From: CAYJAD01 sp964372165
GTDB taxonomy: Bacteria; Desulfobacterota; Desulfovibrionia; Desulfovibrionales; Desulfovibrionaceae
DNA: 6,687 bases
Assembly (NCBI GenBank): GCA_964372165.1
Contig: CAYJPT010000127.1
Location: forward strand, 1-6,687
Reading direction: 5' to 3'
Both the position numbers and the translations under genes were made by a program. Positions 6,664-6,687 of this stretch are shown one piece after another. Each line of letters starts with the position of its first letter. Positions within the stretch are counted from its first letter, which is position 1. The notes under the pieces are model-generated. The model was not told where the DNA came from, ran no database searches, and was given only the letters and a program-made list of their open reading frames with translations.

Positions 6664-6687
6664 TTTATATTTTTTGTATGTTTTAAG

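Noticed and set aside
1..6687. CRISPR arrays, insertion sequences, tRNA/rRNA genes, toxin-antitoxin or defence modules
   Set aside because: Reading both strands gave no regular repeat array, transposase, terminal inverted repeats with target duplications, or structured RNA gene; coding density is filled by housekeeping genes.

Overview
The window looks like ordinary chromosomal DNA of a low-GC Gram-negative bacterium. A heptose-phosphate isomerase gene (gmhA) implies lipopolysaccharide with an ADP-heptose core. The grouping of gmhA, a FmdB-type zinc ribbon with a cysteine-rich tail, hemC, a Lon-like protease with an AAA_32-type ATPase module, and a NAD kinase resembles Desulfovibrionales. The AT-rich composition would suit a reduced or host-associated member such as a Lawsonia-like lineage. 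This placement is inferred from gene content and protein character, not from a database comparison.

Layout. Five genes lie head to tail on the minus strand and fill 5516 down to 58: gmhA, fmdB, hemC, a Lon-like protease gene, and an MFS efflux-type transporter gene. Spacings are 22, 14 and 12 bp, then a 4-bp overlap, so they probably form one operon transcribed right to left. hemC and the transporter gene both start with TTG, each supported by a strong Shine-Dalgarno sequence. A 307-bp intergenic region (5517-5823) separates this operon from a divergent plus-strand NAD kinase gene (5824-6663). That region holds a perfect TATAAT box, several AT-rich palindromes and a possible leader hairpin, and is the only clearly regulatory DNA in the window. 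The ends (1-57 and 6664-6687) hold no supportable feature.

How the genes work together. They do not form one pathway. GmhA feeds LPS-core heptose synthesis, HemC makes hydroxymethylbilane for heme and siroheme, the protease probably serves protein quality control, the transporter probably exports small molecules or drugs, and NadK makes NADP+. I found no mobile element, CRISPR array, tRNA, rRNA, phage gene or recognisable defence system. No new biological system is supported here. The points most worth a second look are the palindrome-rich divergent control region and the arginine in place of the Walker A lysine in the Lon-like protein.
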